Source: Leptolyngbyaceae cyanobacterium clean351
GTDB lineage: Bacteria; Cyanobacteriota; Cyanobacteriia; DAIDHW01
Assembly: GCA_027451865.1 (NCBI GenBank)
Contig: DAIDHW010000007.1
Span: forward strand, 1 to 64,000
Length of the DNA stretch: 64,000 bases
Direction: 5' to 3'
Part shown: piece by piece, positions 1-8,906 of the stretch
Numbering within the stretch: the stretch's first letter is position 1
Layout: every line of letters begins with the position of its first letter
The notes under the pieces: generated by a model
Seen by the model: the letters and a program-made list of their open reading frames with translations, nothing else
Database searches by the model: none
What the model was told of the DNA's origin: nothing
Made by a program: the position numbers and the translations under genes

Positions 1-135
1 GTCGCGCTCGCTCACCCTGGTGCGCGCGTCGGGGCGCAGCACCACGAACGCCTTCACGGTCTCGCCGCGATGCGCGTCGCGGGTGCCCACCACGCAGGCC
101 TCGACGATGTCCGGATGCTGGTACATCAGGGTCTC
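1..135 (-). pseudogene. Acyl-CoA synthetase C-terminal fragment (foreign, chimeric)
   Basis: Read leftward, this very GC-rich stretch translates to text typical of the C-terminal lid domain of AMP-binding long-chain acyl-CoA synthetases: YQHPDIVEACVVGT, then RGETVKAFVVLRP. There is no start or stop inside the window. Base composition and codon use are unlike the rest of the window. Its N-terminal side runs in frame into an RND-transporter fragment, so it is not an intact gene. It most likely comes from a contaminating high-GC bacterium joined during assembly; a genuine transferred fragment is less likely. Confidence 0.6.
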
Positions 136-260
136 GACCTCGGCCGGCGAGGCGCCCGGATAGGCGGTGGTGACGAGGACCACCGGGAACTCGACGTTGG
201 GCATCAGATCGGGCGGGAGCTGGGTGTACGAGGCCAGGCCCAGGACCACCATGATGGCAA
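136..260 (-). pseudogene. RND efflux transporter N-terminal fragment (foreign, chimeric)
   Basis: Leftward translation gives IMVVLGLASYTQLPPDLMPN followed by EFPVVLVTTAYPGASPAEVE, which is the conserved region just after the first membrane helix of RND-family (AcrB-like) pumps. The frame then switches without a break into the acyl-CoA synthetase fragment at a shared block encoding EVETL. Two unrelated protein families fused at a short shared word, at the edge of a contig, is what a k-mer-driven misassembly looks like. The exact junction within about 130-150 cannot be fixed. Confidence 0.6.
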
Positions 261-345
261 GAGGTCCTCAAGGCTGATCCGGATAAGCTAGATGCACCGA
301 CGAATTTCCCTCGGTGCCGGGGAGAGCAGTCCTATTCAAACCTAT
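261..345. other. Transition between foreign end and cyanobacterial DNA
   Basis: No gene was recognised here. Composition drops from the GC-rich foreign end to that of the rest of the window. A 10-base word (CCTATTCAAA) is repeated head to tail at about 331-350 and runs into the uppS stop codon. The true beginning of native sequence lies somewhere near 261. Confidence 0.4.
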
Positions 346-1095
346 TCAAACTCGGCCAAAGCGCCGCTCCCGGTGTTGATAATCTACCAAAGCCTGGTAG
401 AGGGACTGCCGGTCAAAATCTGGCCACAGGGTTTCAGTAACGTATAGTTCCCCGTAGGCCATCTGCCACAGTAGGAAGTTACTTAGGCGCATCTCACCAC
501 TGGTGCGGATCAGCAGGTCTGGGTCACACACTCCGGCAGTGTAGAGGTGATCAGCAAACAAAGCCTCGGTAATCTCCTCTGGTTGCAGGCGACCAGATTG
601 CACTTCCCGAGCAATTGCCTGACAAGCCTGAATGATTTCCTGTCGGCCACCGTAGTTAGTAGCTACAGTGAACCGAATTCCCTGGTTTAGAGCTGTTGCT
701 TCCATAGCCCGCTGAATCTCTGACTGCAAAGACCTAGGCAGAGCCAACAAGTTCCCGACAAATTGAATGCGCACGTTTTCCAAGATCATCTCTTGGAGCT
801 CTTGGTGTAGGACCCGCTCAAACAAAGTCAAAAGAAAGTCGACCTCCTCCGAGGGCCGCCCCCAATTCTCCGTTGAAAAAGCGTAGGCGGTTAAGGCCTG
901 AATTCCCCAGTCCCGGCAGCACCGTAGGAGGTTTTTAAGGGTATCTACCCCCCGGTGGTGGCCGATAATCCGGGGCAGGCCTTGGCGTTTAGCCCAGCGA
1001 CCGTTGCCATCCATGATTACAGCAATGTGACGGGGCAGACGCTTAATATCCAGGTCTGCAGGTAAATTTTGGAGTAGAGTTTGCTTACCGGTCAT
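346..1095 (-). CDS. uppS: Isoprenyl (undecaprenyl) diphosphate synthase
   Basis: cis-Prenyltransferase that condenses isopentenyl diphosphate units into the C55 lipid carrier for peptidoglycan and surface polysaccharides; cytosolic, membrane-associated. The signature [12 protein letters not shown] with catalytic Asp at about residue 29 and the C-terminal [15 protein letters not shown] block are present, and 249 residues is normal for the family. I chose the ATG at 1095 rather than an upstream start inside cdaA: it overlaps the cdaA stop as ATGA and has GGGAG just upstream. It is the last gene of lysA-cdaA-uppS, so translational coupling to cdaA is likely. Very secure. Confidence 0.96.
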   Translation of the reverse strand: MTGKQTLLQNLPADLDIKRLPRHIAVIMDGNGRWAKRQGLPRIIGHHRGVDTLKNLLRCCRDWGIQALTAYAFSTENWGRPSEEVDFLLTLFERVLHQELQEMILENVRIQFVGNLLALPRSLQSEIQRAMEATALNQGIRFTVATNYGGRQEIIQACQAIAREVQSGRLQPEEITEALFADHLYTAGVCDPDLLIRTSGEMRLSNFLLWQMAYGELYVTETLWPDFDRQSLYQALVDYQHRERRFGRV

Positions 1096-2009
1096 TTTTT
1101 CTCCCGGGAGGCCTGATGAAAGCCACCAAGAACTTTGGTAGCTGCTTTCCACCCGCGCATCAAGCCTCGAGGGTGGGGTAATCCCGAAGTGCGAGGCTCG
1201 CGATTGACAGGGGTCGAGAAGCGCTCATCGAGCAATTCTTTAAGTCTACTACTTGTGAGTGGCCGATTCAGGACCCCCCGCTCGGCTAAGGAAATAGAAC
1301 CCGTCTCCTCGGAAACGACTACGCAAATGCAATTTTCCACTCTCTCAGTAATTCCCATGGCCGCCCGGTGGCGGGTGCCAAGCTGGCGGGAGGCGGTACG
1401 GGCAGACAGGGGCAAGATTACCCCGGCTGCAAGCACCCGGGCACCCCGGATGAGTAAGGCTCCATCGTGCAAAGGGGTGGTGGTCTGAAAGACTGCCAAG
1501 AGCAATTCCTTGGAGAGGATAGCATTGAGACGCACTCCCGCTACCGGGAAATCTAGCTCATCGATGGGAGTATCGGTCTCCAGAACGATCAAAGCACCCG
1601 TGCGACTTTGGGATAGGTCCTTGACCGCCTCCACAATAGTTTCGATCACACTATCAGACTTAAGGACCACCTGTTGGGGGGGCCGCAGCAGCTGCAGTAA
1701 TTCTCCCCGGCCGAGGTGCTCGAGAAAGCGGCGAAACTCCGACTGCAAAATTACGGCCATGGCTACGGCCGAGCCCACTACCAAACTCTTAAGGGCAAAG
1801 CTGAGCAAGGTTAACCCTAGCCAACCACTAACGGCGGCAGCCACCAGTAGGTAGACAAACCCCCGCACCATCCACAGGGTTCGTCGCTCCCCAATAATCA
1901 GCAGCACCATGTAGGTAAGGGTAAGCACTAAACCAATGTCTATGGCAGGCACTATTAGGGATGTAGGCCAGGCTGGGAGCATCGGCCGCAGTTTCCAGAG
2001 GAGTCCCAT
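1092..2009 (-). CDS. cdaA: Diadenylate cyclase (c-di-AMP synthase), CdaA type
   Basis: Makes cyclic di-AMP from two ATP. The N-terminal ~95 residues hold three hydrophobic helices (about 18-40, 46-68, 73-90), followed by the DAC domain with the catalytic DGA motif (about 182-184) and RHR motif (about 213-215), both intact. The order of membrane part and catalytic part matches CdaA rather than DisA or CdaS. A C-terminal tail of about 40 residues is rich in Arg, Pro and Gly. It follows lysA after about 46 bp and overlaps uppS. c-di-AMP is a known controller of potassium uptake in bacteria, and a kdp operon lies about 7 kb away. Confidence 0.95.
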   Translation of the reverse strand: MGLLWKLRPMLPAWPTSLIVPAIDIGLVLTLTYMVLLIIGERRTLWMVRGFVYLLVAAAVSGWLGLTLLSFALKSLVVGSAVAMAVILQSEFRRFLEHLGRGELLQLLRPPQQVVLKSDSVIETIVEAVKDLSQSRTGALIVLETDTPIDELDFPVAGVRLNAILSKELLLAVFQTTTPLHDGALLIRGARVLAAGVILPLSARTASRQLGTRHRAAMGITERVENCICVVVSEETGSISLAERGVLNRPLTSSRLKELLDERFSTPVNREPRTSGLPHPRGLMRGWKAATKVLGGFHQASREKK

Positions 2010-2033
2010 TAAACCGGGAGGGTGGAGCTAAGT

Positions 2034-2048
2034 CTCCTAGATTAGGAG
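2034..2048. other. Short hairpin between lysA and cdaA
   Basis: CTCCTA GAT TAGGAG forms a perfect 6-bp stem with a 3-base loop in the ~46-bp gap between the lysA stop and the cdaA start. There is no U tract on the transcribed strand, so it is not a clear terminator. It could be an RNA processing or stability element. Function unknown. Confidence 0.3.
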
Positions 2049-2055
2049 GGGGAAA

Positions 2056-3435
2056 TCAAAAAGCCAGGTGGGGCGGCAGCAGGTCTTGACGTACTAAGTC
2101 CAGGTAAGTTTCCCGTCGCAGGATCAAACTTGCATCTCCAGCATAAACCAGGACCGCCGCCGGGCGGCAAATCCGGTTGTAGTTAGAAGCCATGCTGTAG
2201 TTGTAGGCTCCAGTCCCAGCGACCACCAAAATGTCGCCGGCGACAGCGGGAGGCAACTGGGCTTGGGCAATCAGCACATCTCCCGATTCGCAGTGCTTGC
2301 CCGCCACGGTCACTACCTGGGTCAAAGGAGCCGAAAGACAGTTAGCCATCAGGGCCCTATAGGTAGACTGGTAGGTGATCGGCCGGGGATTATCTGACAT
2401 GCCTCCGTCTACGCTGAGGTAGGTACGCACCCCAGGCACCTCCTTGCGGCTGCCAACTCGGTAGGCGGTGATACCGGCAGGACCGACTAGAGAACGTCCA
2501 GGCTCGCACAAAAGTTCGGGGAGGGGGATTCCCCGCCGCCCACAAGCCTCGATAACTCCCTGGGCTACCTGTTCTACCCAGGCGCCGATGCTAGGGGGGT
2601 CATCGGTTTCCGTATAGGAAATTCCCAAACCGCCCCCCAAGTTAAGTGCCTCTACGGGCAACCCTGCCTCCCGAGTTGCGACTAGTGCCTGAACCATGAC
2701 CTCTCCCAAGTCTTGGTGGGGCTGGAGTTCAAAGATCTGCGAACCAATGTGGGCGTGCAAGCCGCGGCAGTACAGGTGGGAATGCTGGCGGATAAACTGA
2801 CACACTTCAGATAGCTGCTGCAGGTCAAAGCCAAACTTGCTATCCAGATGACCGGTGCGAATGTATTGATGAGTGTGACACTCGATCCCCGGCGTCAGGC
2901 GCAGAAAAATTGTCACTTGCCTTCCCAGGCTAGCTAGGGTTTCTAGCTCAAGCCAATTGTCGACCACAATCGTCACCCCGGATTCTATACCCTGCTCTAA
3001 CTCCAGGCGGGATTTATTATTACCGTGGAGGTAGATGCGGCCAGGGTCAACCCCGGCAGCCAAGGCGGTGTAGAGTTCCCCTCCCGATACCACATCAACC
3101 CCTAGGCCTTCCCGGGCCACCAAGGCGCATAGGGCCAGACAACTCCAGGCTTTCGAGGCAAACAAAACCTGAGCCGGCCCAGGATAAAAACGCTTCCAGG
3201 CGCTTAGGTACTGACGACAGGCAGTGCGCAGGGTCAGCTCGTCGACAATGTACAGGGGAGACCCAAAACGTTCCACCAAGTCAGGCACATCACACCCCCC
3301 CACTTCCAAGTGGTCCTGGTCGTTACCACGGGCGGACAGGGGTAGAAGTTGTTGATTGGGTGACTCGGCCTCGGGGCTGAAGTAAGCTGGCAAATAGCGG
3401 CGCCCTGAGTTTTCAGTGGAGGCAAGACAGGTCAT
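2056..3435 (-). CDS. lysA: Diaminopimelate decarboxylase
   Basis: PLP enzyme converting meso-diaminopimelate to L-lysine, the last step of lysine synthesis. Visible are the PLP-lysine motif FASKAW (Lys at about residue 95), HIGSQI, the Gly-rich LGGGLG, CEPGRSL, CESGD and the C-terminal AGTGAYNYSMASNYN. The frame is open to 3513, but that start would run into the divergent rimI gene and adds a hydrophobic, non-conserved leader. I therefore chose the internal ATG at 3435 (459 residues), although no strong ribosome binding site precedes it. First gene of a leftward lysA-cdaA-uppS group. Confidence 0.93.
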   Translation of the reverse strand: MTCLASTENSGRRYLPAYFSPEAESPNQQLLPLSARGNDQDHLEVGGCDVPDLVERFGSPLYIVDELTLRTACRQYLSAWKRFYPGPAQVLFASKAWSCLALCALVAREGLGVDVVSGGELYTALAAGVDPGRIYLHGNNKSRLELEQGIESGVTIVVDNWLELETLASLGRQVTIFLRLTPGIECHTHQYIRTGHLDSKFGFDLQQLSEVCQFIRQHSHLYCRGLHAHIGSQIFELQPHQDLGEVMVQALVATREAGLPVEALNLGGGLGISYTETDDPPSIGAWVEQVAQGVIEACGRRGIPLPELLCEPGRSLVGPAGITAYRVGSRKEVPGVRTYLSVDGGMSDNPRPITYQSTYRALMANCLSAPLTQVVTVAGKHCESGDVLIAQAQLPPAVAGDILVVAGTGAYNYSMASNYNRICRPAAVLVYAGDASLILRRETYLDLVRQDLLPPHLAF

Positions 3436-3474
3436 GGCAGGCGTAGGGACATCAAAGATCCAGTATAGGTAGTA

Positions 3475-4083
3475 ATGGGTAACCCAGAAAGCCTCTCCGG
3501 GCCACCAGGTCAATGGCTTCTAACTATCAGTCCCCTCACAGCCGAATTACTCCCAGGGGTAGTAGCCCTGGACGAGGACTGTTTGGGGGGGTTTTGGGCC
3601 GAGGCTGGCTACCAAAGGGAAATGGACAGCCCCAACAGTGACCTGCTAGTGATTACAAGGGGGATGAATCGGGAGGTACTAGGGGTAGGGTGCCTATGGT
3701 CAATCCTCGAGGAGGCTCACATTACCCTTTTGGTCGTGAGGGCTGACCGGCAGCGGCAGGGGTTAGGCCAGGCACTTCTAGGGGTGCTCCTAGGCTGTGC
3801 CTGCCAGCGGGGTTTAGCTTGGGCTACTTTAGAGGTGCGCTGTGGCAATTCCCCTGCCCTGGCTCTGTACCGAAAATTTGGGTTTGGGAGCGTAGGCCGC
3901 CGGCCCCACTACTATCAAAATCCCCAGGAGGACGCTCTAATCCTCTGGCAGCCGAAACTACAGTCCTCAGATTTTTGGGCCTTGCGCCAACTCCTGGTGG
4001 AGGAGGCGAAAAATCGTTTAGCGGTTGGTGGTTGGCAACTAGACCTAGGGAGCTTTGCCAGTCCCTGCCCAGACCAGCCTTAG
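3475..4083 (+). CDS. rimI: GNAT acetyltransferase, RimI-like
   Basis: Acetyl-CoA-dependent N-acetyltransferase, in this family usually acting on the N terminus of ribosomal protein S18. The acetyl-CoA loop RQRQGLGQALL and the following EVRCGNSPALALYRKFGF are typical. The protein is 202 residues, longer than E. coli RimI because of extensions at both ends; the N-terminal ~16 residues look non-conserved, so the true start may be slightly downstream. It is divergent from lysA, an arrangement found in other cyanobacteria. The substrate is inferred only from the family. Confidence 0.8.
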   Translation: MGNPESLSGPPGQWLLTISPLTAELLPGVVALDEDCLGGFWAEAGYQREMDSPNSDLLVITRGMNREVLGVGCLWSILEEAHITLLVVRADRQRQGLGQALLGVLLGCACQRGLAWATLEVRCGNSPALALYRKFGFGSVGRRPHYYQNPQEDALILWQPKLQSSDFWALRQLLVEEAKNRLAVGGWQLDLGSFASPCPDQP

Positions 4084-4310
4084 TAAAGGCTCTAAAATCC
4101 CCCTGGAAGATTGTAGTCGATTGTCAAAATTACCTAGCTGGGAGGCCCGGTTTGTAATATTTGCTGTAACACTCGGAGGATTCTGCGCTACACTAAAGCT
4201 CTAGGGATCCAAGCAACCTCGTCTTTAGAAAAGTCCGGCGGTCGTACCTGTAGCCGCCCCTCGGGTTGCCCCTTGCCTGGTCATTTGGCTAAGCTACACA
4301 CTTCTACGGA

Positions 4311-5642
4311 ATGCACACTAAGCCCACCATTGCCATCGCCCACTTGGGCTGCGAGAAGAATCGTGTCGATACTGAGCACATCCTAGGGCTTCTAGCCGCG
4401 GCGGGTTACCCAGTGGAATCTGACCCTGAAGGCGCAGACTACGTCGTGGTGAACACTTGTAGTTTTATTGAAGATGCCCGGCGGGAATCTGTGCGCACCC
4501 TGGTGGAGTTAGCAGAGGCAAAAAAGCGCATTGTGATTACGGGCTGCTTAGCCCAGCACTTCCAATCCCAGTTATGGGATGAGCTGCCCGAGGCAGTTGC
4601 CCTGGTGGGCACCGGTGACTATCAACACATTGTGGAAGTGATCCAGCGGGCGGAGGCTGGGGAACGGGTGCAGCGGATTTCCCCCCAGCCCACCTATATT
4701 GCTGATGAGCACACCCCCCGCTATCGAACCACCCCTACTGGTTTTGCCTATCTACGGGTGGCTGAAGGTTGCGATTACCGTTGTGCCTTTTGTATTATTC
4801 CCCACCTGCGCGGTCAACAACGCTCTCGCACTATTGAGTCAATTGTTGCTGAAGCCCATCGCCTCGCTGACGAAGGTGTCCAAGAGATCATTCTGGTCTC
4901 CCAGATCACTACCAATTACGGCTTAGATCTTTACGGAGAGCCCCGCTTGGCGCAACTATTGCGAGCTCTGGGGGACGTGCCCGTACCTTGGATCCGCTTC
5001 CACTATGCCTACCCCACTGGTCTGACACCCGCCGTGATCGCTGCGATTCGCGAGACTCCGAATATTCTTCCCTACTTAGATTTGCCCCTGCAGCACTCCC
5101 ACCCAGAGGTCCTGCGGGCCATGAATCGCCCCTGGCAGGCCGATGTCAACGACCGAGTGATTGCCGGGATTCGGGAACTACTACCGGAGGCGGTAATGCG
5201 CACCACCTTGATCGTGGGGTTCCCCGGTGAAACTGAGAAGCACTTTGAACACTTGAAGGAGTTTGTCTGCCGCCATGAGTTCGACCATCTAGGAGTGTTC
5301 ACCTTCTCAGCTGAGGAGCACACTCCTGCCTTCAATCTCCCCGACCCCGTTCCGGCCGTGGTCATGGAACGACGACGACGGGATTTAATGCGCTCTCAAC
5401 AGCCAATCTCTCAACGCAAAAATCAGCAGCAGGTGGGGAAGGTGGTAGACGTGCTCCTTGAGCAGGAAAACCCCCACACTGGGGAGATGGTCGGGCGTTC
5501 AGCTCGCTTCTCCCCGGAAGTAGATGGCCAAGTCTACATTCAAGGGCGTGGAGAGCTAGGTTCTCTGATACAAGTACAGATCACCGCTGCTGACGTGTAC
5601 GACCTGTACGGCCAAGTGGTCCCGAACCTGGCCAGAGTTTGA
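4311..5642 (+). CDS. rimO: Ribosomal protein S12 methylthiotransferase
   Basis: Radical-SAM enzyme that adds a methylthio group to an aspartate of ribosomal protein S12. The N-terminal UPF0004 domain carries three cluster cysteines (about C14, C50, C79). The radical-SAM CxxxCxxC is CDYRCAFC (C154, C158, C161), and a TRAM-like C-terminal domain follows. Length 443 is typical, and the sequence fits RimO better than MiaB. It is followed closely by a DEAD-box helicase gene. The 227 bases upstream hold no gene. Confidence 0.95.
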   Translation: MHTKPTIAIAHLGCEKNRVDTEHILGLLAAAGYPVESDPEGADYVVVNTCSFIEDARRESVRTLVELAEAKKRIVITGCLAQHFQSQLWDELPEAVALVGTGDYQHIVEVIQRAEAGERVQRISPQPTYIADEHTPRYRTTPTGFAYLRVAEGCDYRCAFCIIPHLRGQQRSRTIESIVAEAHRLADEGVQEIILVSQITTNYGLDLYGEPRLAQLLRALGDVPVPWIRFHYAYPTGLTPAVIAAIRETPNILPYLDLPLQHSHPEVLRAMNRPWQADVNDRVIAGIRELLPEAVMRTTLIVGFPGETEKHFEHLKEFVCRHEFDHLGVFTFSAEEHTPAFNLPDPVPAVVMERRRRDLMRSQQPISQRKNQQQVGKVVDVLLEQENPHTGEMVGRSARFSPEVDGQVYIQGRGELGSLIQVQITAADVYDLYGQVVPNLARV

Positions 5643-5686
5643 TTGAGTTCGCTTCGCACAAAACACAGAACAATTTGAGGATACCT

Positions 5687-7081
5687 ATGACCATTTCGTT
5701 TAGCAGTTTAGGACTTTCAGAGTCGCTCGTTCAACATCTAGAGGGTCTGGGTTTTGCCAGCCCTACGGCCATTCAGGCCCAGGCTATCCCCCCTCTCTTA
5801 GAGGGGAAAGATGTGGTGGGCCAGGCCCAGACTGGCACTGGTAAAACCGCTGCCTTTGCTCTGCCGATGCTAGAAAGGCTCGACCCTAGCCTGCCCCAGG
5901 TGCAAGCTCTAGTGCTCACCCCCACCCGGGAGTTAGCCATGCAAGTGCACCAGGCAATTCGTAGCTTCAAAAGCGATGATCGTCTGCGGGTCCTGGCTAT
6001 CTACGGTGGTCAATCCATGGAGCGACAGATTCTCACCCTGAAACGGGGGGTGCAAATAGTTGTTGGGACCCCTGGCCGGGTTCTCGACCTTCTCAGTCGC
6101 GGCTCCCTGATGCTAGACGCAGTCAAGTGGCTGGTCCTAGATGAAGCGGATGAAATGTTGAATATGGGGTTTATTGAGGATGTGGAGAAAATCCTCTACT
6201 TTGCTCCCCGACAACGGCAAACCGCCTTCTTCTCCGCTACCATGCCCCTGTCGATCCGGAAGTTAGTCAACCGGTTCTTGCAAAGCCCAGTCATGGTGAC
6301 GGTAGAGCAGCCCAAGGCTGCCCCCCAACGCATTGACCAAATTGCCTACCTCGTACCCCGGGGTTGGACTAAAGCTCGGGCCCTGCAGCCGATTCTGGAG
6401 TTGGAAGACCCAGAATCAGCCCTAGTGTTTGTCCGTACCCGCCGGGCAGCGGCCGAGTTGACTAGCCAACTACAAGGAGCAGGTCACAGCGTGGATGAGT
6501 TCCATGGCGACCTGAGTCAAAGTCAACGGGAGCGGTTGCTTAACCGGTTTCGGCAACGGCAAGTGCGCTGGGTAGTAGCGACTGATATTGCTGCCCGGGG
6601 TCTGCACGTAGATGACCTCACCCACGTGATCAACTACGACCTACCCGATAGTGTAGAAAATTATGTCCACCGCATCGGCCGGACTGGCCGAGCTGGCAAG
6701 ACTGGGGTGGCGATCTCCTTGATTCAACCCCTCGAGCGGCGTAAGCTTAGAGATATTGAGAACCATGTTCGCCAAAAACTAGAGATTTGCACTATTCCCA
6801 CCCGGGCTCAAGTGGAGGCTCGTTACCTAGAGCGCTTAGAAAATCAGGTGCGTGAAGCTATGAGTGGTGAACGGGTAGCCTGTTTCCTACCAATTGTTGC
6901 TCGCCTAAGTGCTGAGTATGAATCCCATGCCTTGGCGGCTGCCGCCCTGCAAATGGTCTACGACCGCACTCGCCCCCCGGCTAACACCACTGACTACGGA
7001 GATAATCTCGAAGACACAGAGGCTCGTCCCACTCCTAAGCCCAAGTTAGTTAAACAGTCTCGGCACTCCCTGCGAGATTAG
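5687..7081 (+). CDS. DEAD-box RNA helicase (DeaD/CrhR-like)
   Basis: ATP-dependent RNA unwinding, probably in ribosome assembly or mRNA turnover. All helicase motifs are visible: Q-motif region near the start, AQTGTGKT, PTRELA, TPGRVLDL, DEAD, SAT, ARGLHVDDLTHVINYDLP and HRIGRTGRAG, with a C-terminal extension of about 100 residues. I chose the ATG at 5687, preceded by TTTGAGGA, over a TTG at 5639 that overlaps the rimO stop. Cyanobacterial relatives such as CrhR respond to cold and redox state; whether this one does cannot be read here. Likely cotranscribed with rimO. Confidence 0.92.
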   Translation: MTISFSSLGLSESLVQHLEGLGFASPTAIQAQAIPPLLEGKDVVGQAQTGTGKTAAFALPMLERLDPSLPQVQALVLTPTRELAMQVHQAIRSFKSDDRLRVLAIYGGQSMERQILTLKRGVQIVVGTPGRVLDLLSRGSLMLDAVKWLVLDEADEMLNMGFIEDVEKILYFAPRQRQTAFFSATMPLSIRKLVNRFLQSPVMVTVEQPKAAPQRIDQIAYLVPRGWTKARALQPILELEDPESALVFVRTRRAAAELTSQLQGAGHSVDEFHGDLSQSQRERLLNRFRQRQVRWVVATDIAARGLHVDDLTHVINYDLPDSVENYVHRIGRTGRAGKTGVAISLIQPLERRKLRDIENHVRQKLEICTIPTRAQVEARYLERLENQVREAMSGERVACFLPIVARLSAEYESHALAAAALQMVYDRTRPPANTTDYGDNLEDTEARPTPKPKLVKQSRHSLRD

Positions 7082-7094
7082 TTGAGTCTAGACC

Positions 7095-8168
7095 TTACTT
7101 GGGGGGTCGAAAGGCCAGAGCTGGTAAGGAAAAGCCGAAAACTGCCCCGTTAGGCTGGCGACTTTCGGCCCAAATGGAGCCTTGGTGGGCCTGGATGATT
7201 TGTCTGGACAAGTACAAGCCCAACCCAGAACCCTTGGCTCTGCGGTCGCTATGGCCCTGGTAAAACTGCTCAAAGACTTGGTCTTGCTGGGCTGGACTCA
7301 AACCGGGTCCTTGATCGGCGACCTTAACCAAGTGCCGAGAGGACCCGGCCTCAAAACTCACCTCCACCCTAGCTCCCCGAGGCGAGTGGTTGATCCCATT
7401 GATCAAGAGGTTAGCGACTACCCGTTGCAGTTGGAGAGCGTCCCCCCGGACCCAAAGAAACTGGCGAAAATCGGAGGGGCCGTGGTTGTGGCTAATATGC
7501 ACCCGGCGACTGGCAGCTAACTCTACCAGAATTGCCGTGACTTCTTCCACCAGATCCACTAGGTTAACCGGTCCTAGGTTTAACTTCAGGCCCTCAATAT
7601 CGTTTTTGTAAACTTCCAACATGGTTTCCACCAGCTGCAGGGTGGTCCGATGACTGTTAATAATGGTAGCCAGGACCGCCTTTTGGCTCGAGCTAACCGG
7701 GCCAAAGTTGCCTCGCCGCCAAGACTTCAGGGTTTCAATTGCCCCCAGGAGGGGGGTTTTGAGGTCATGGGCCAGGGTAGAGGCAAAATTCTCCCGCTCT
7801 TGAGTTAGTCTGGCTTGGCTTTGTATCTGGGCTTGTTGGGCCAGCAGTTCCTGTTGATAACGATGATTGCGATGGCCCAGCCCACTGGTAACCAGAATGG
7901 CCAGAGCAGCTGCAGACCGGCTCACAATCGTGGCCAGGTCTGCCCTCACCAGGCCCGGGATCCAGATGTTCATCAAAATCAGGCTACAGGCAGTTAATGT
8001 CAGCAGCAGGGTGGCCGGAGGATTAAGGCGACTAGTAGCAATCAGGATTGGGCCAATGTACAGATAGCCCAGTACATAGTCAGGGGGGGTGGCAAACTCC
8101 AGGACACTCACCGCCAGAAATAAGCCGATAATCCATCCCAGTTTCTTGTCAGAGGGTAGGGTACTCAT
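7095..8168 (-). CDS. Membrane sensor histidine kinase beside kdp
   Basis: Two-component sensor. The N-terminal ~95 residues contain about four hydrophobic helices with very short loops, so sensing is intramembrane or cytosolic. A coiled segment rich in Gln and Arg leads to the H box LAHDLKTP, then the N box NLLINGINHSPRG, ADQGPGLS and GSGLGLYLSRQI. It has no receiver or PAS domain. I used the ATG at 8168; a TTG at 8186 in frame is possible. It is divergent from kdpA across a 0.7-kb gap. Because the kdpD in this window lacks a kinase, this protein could be the missing kinase half; that is inference. Confidence 0.85.
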   Translation of the reverse strand: MSTLPSDKKLGWIIGLFLAVSVLEFATPPDYVLGYLYIGPILIATSRLNPPATLLLTLTACSLILMNIWIPGLVRADLATIVSRSAAALAILVTSGLGHRNHRYQQELLAQQAQIQSQARLTQERENFASTLAHDLKTPLLGAIETLKSWRRGNFGPVSSSQKAVLATIINSHRTTLQLVETMLEVYKNDIEGLKLNLGPVNLVDLVEEVTAILVELAASRRVHISHNHGPSDFRQFLWVRGDALQLQRVVANLLINGINHSPRGARVEVSFEAGSSRHLVKVADQGPGLSPAQQDQVFEQFYQGHSDRRAKGSGLGLYLSRQIIQAHQGSIWAESRQPNGAVFGFSLPALAFRPPK

Positions 8169-8292
8169 ATTGAAAAAGACTGCCAAGCCCTAAAACTCTC
8201 TTGGCACGGGTGCTTCCCATATTAGCCAGACCGACTGGTTCAGGTAGCCCCTTGAGAATAAATTCAGGACCACCAGACCTTCAAATCTTGGG

Positions 8293-8317
8293 GATACATA
8301 TGGGCGACATATGTGTC
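8293..8317. promoter_or_regulatory. AT-rich inverted repeat, first kdp module
   Basis: GATACATATG and CATATGTGTC form a 10-base inverted repeat with one mismatch around a GGCGA spacer. It resembles, in position and form, the palindrome cluster at 8676-8698. It may be a relic regulator site of the decayed kdp module. Confidence 0.35.
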
Positions 8318-8485
8318 TACACCTGGAATTAGACCATGATTGAGTAACTATGGATATCTCTGGTGTGTTGGTCTTGAGTGAGAGATACCCTAATCACAGT
8401 TCCCATAGTTAACACCAAATTCTTTCCACAGAGGCACCCTCCATTTTCCAGGCTTCTCTTGCGAGGCCTTCTGCGGCAAAGACTA

Positions 8486-8610
8486 CTAAATACCCCCGTC
8501 GGAGTGAAACCCAACCCGTGATGCAAGGGTAGATTCAGATGGCCATTACCGTCACCCAGGTACATGGCCCCGGTTTCCCAGCGCACCCTGTTAGACCCAG
8601 TGCCCGATCC
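8486..8610 (+). pseudogene. Decayed duplicate of kdpA 5' end
   Basis: This stretch aligns by eye with 8876-9030, the leader and first ~40 codons of kdpA. Shared words include CTAAATAC, GGAGTGAAACC, GATTCAGAT.GCCATTACC, ACATGGCCC and CAGCGCACCCTG. The copy has GTG in place of the kdpA ATG, a TAG in place of the Trp codon TGG a few codons in, and has lost about 31 bases encoding part of the first helix. It cannot make KdpA. It is either a tandem duplication or what is left of a second kdp operon. Confidence 0.75.
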
Positions 8611-8675
8611 CAGCGGCTTTCCCGGTCTCAGTTGATTACTGCTGGTGTTACTTAGACAGGTTTGGATTTAAGGGA

Positions 8676-8698
8676 GATATATATCAGCACATATATGT
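8676..8698. promoter_or_regulatory. Double AT palindrome upstream of intact kdpA
   Basis: GATATATATC (8676-8685) and ACATATATGT (8689-8698) are two adjacent perfect 10-base palindromes three bases apart, about 210 bases before the kdpA start. They are plausible operators for a response regulator such as KdpE, or part of the promoter. The assignment is inference from position only. Confidence 0.4.
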
Positions 8699-8906
8699 TT
8701 TCCGGACCCCCTAGGCCCCCTGTCTAGACCTAGAGTTAAACCCCGAATGGATGCTCGTTTATACCTCCAGTGCATTGTGCTTCACCTGACCATGTCCTAG
8801 GCTTGGTCCTAGGGATCGCCTCTGGTTCCCAGTCAAGACCCAGGGCTTTTCCCTTGATTGAGCTAGTGCCAGGGCCTAAATACTTCATCGGAGTGAAACC
8901 AAACCC

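Larger units (their letters stand above)
8187..8906. promoter_or_regulatory. kdp upstream region with duplicated control elements
   Basis: 720 bases without an intact gene. It holds two similar modules in tandem. Each has an AT-rich palindrome cluster (8293-8317 and 8676-8698), then about 195-200 bases later a block resembling the kdpA translation start (decayed at 8486-8610, intact at 8876-9030). The second module is therefore probably the live promoter with a leader of up to ~200 nt. Another inverted pair, AACTATGG (about 8346) and CCATAGTT (about 8402), lies in the first module. No known riboswitch consensus was recognised. Confidence 0.6.

Noticed and set aside
4084-4310. tRNA or small RNA between rimI and rimO
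   Set aside because: No cloverleaf arms or T-loop word were found; the same check in the other large gaps also found no tRNA.
8329-8586. Leftward 85-codon frame upstream of kdpA
   Set aside because: It is antisense to the decayed kdpA copy and shows no family resemblance.
8187-8906. Possible c-di-AMP (ydaO-type) riboswitch before kdpA
   Set aside because: The conserved core words of that riboswitch could not be found in either module; left as unclassified leader. A covariance search would decide.
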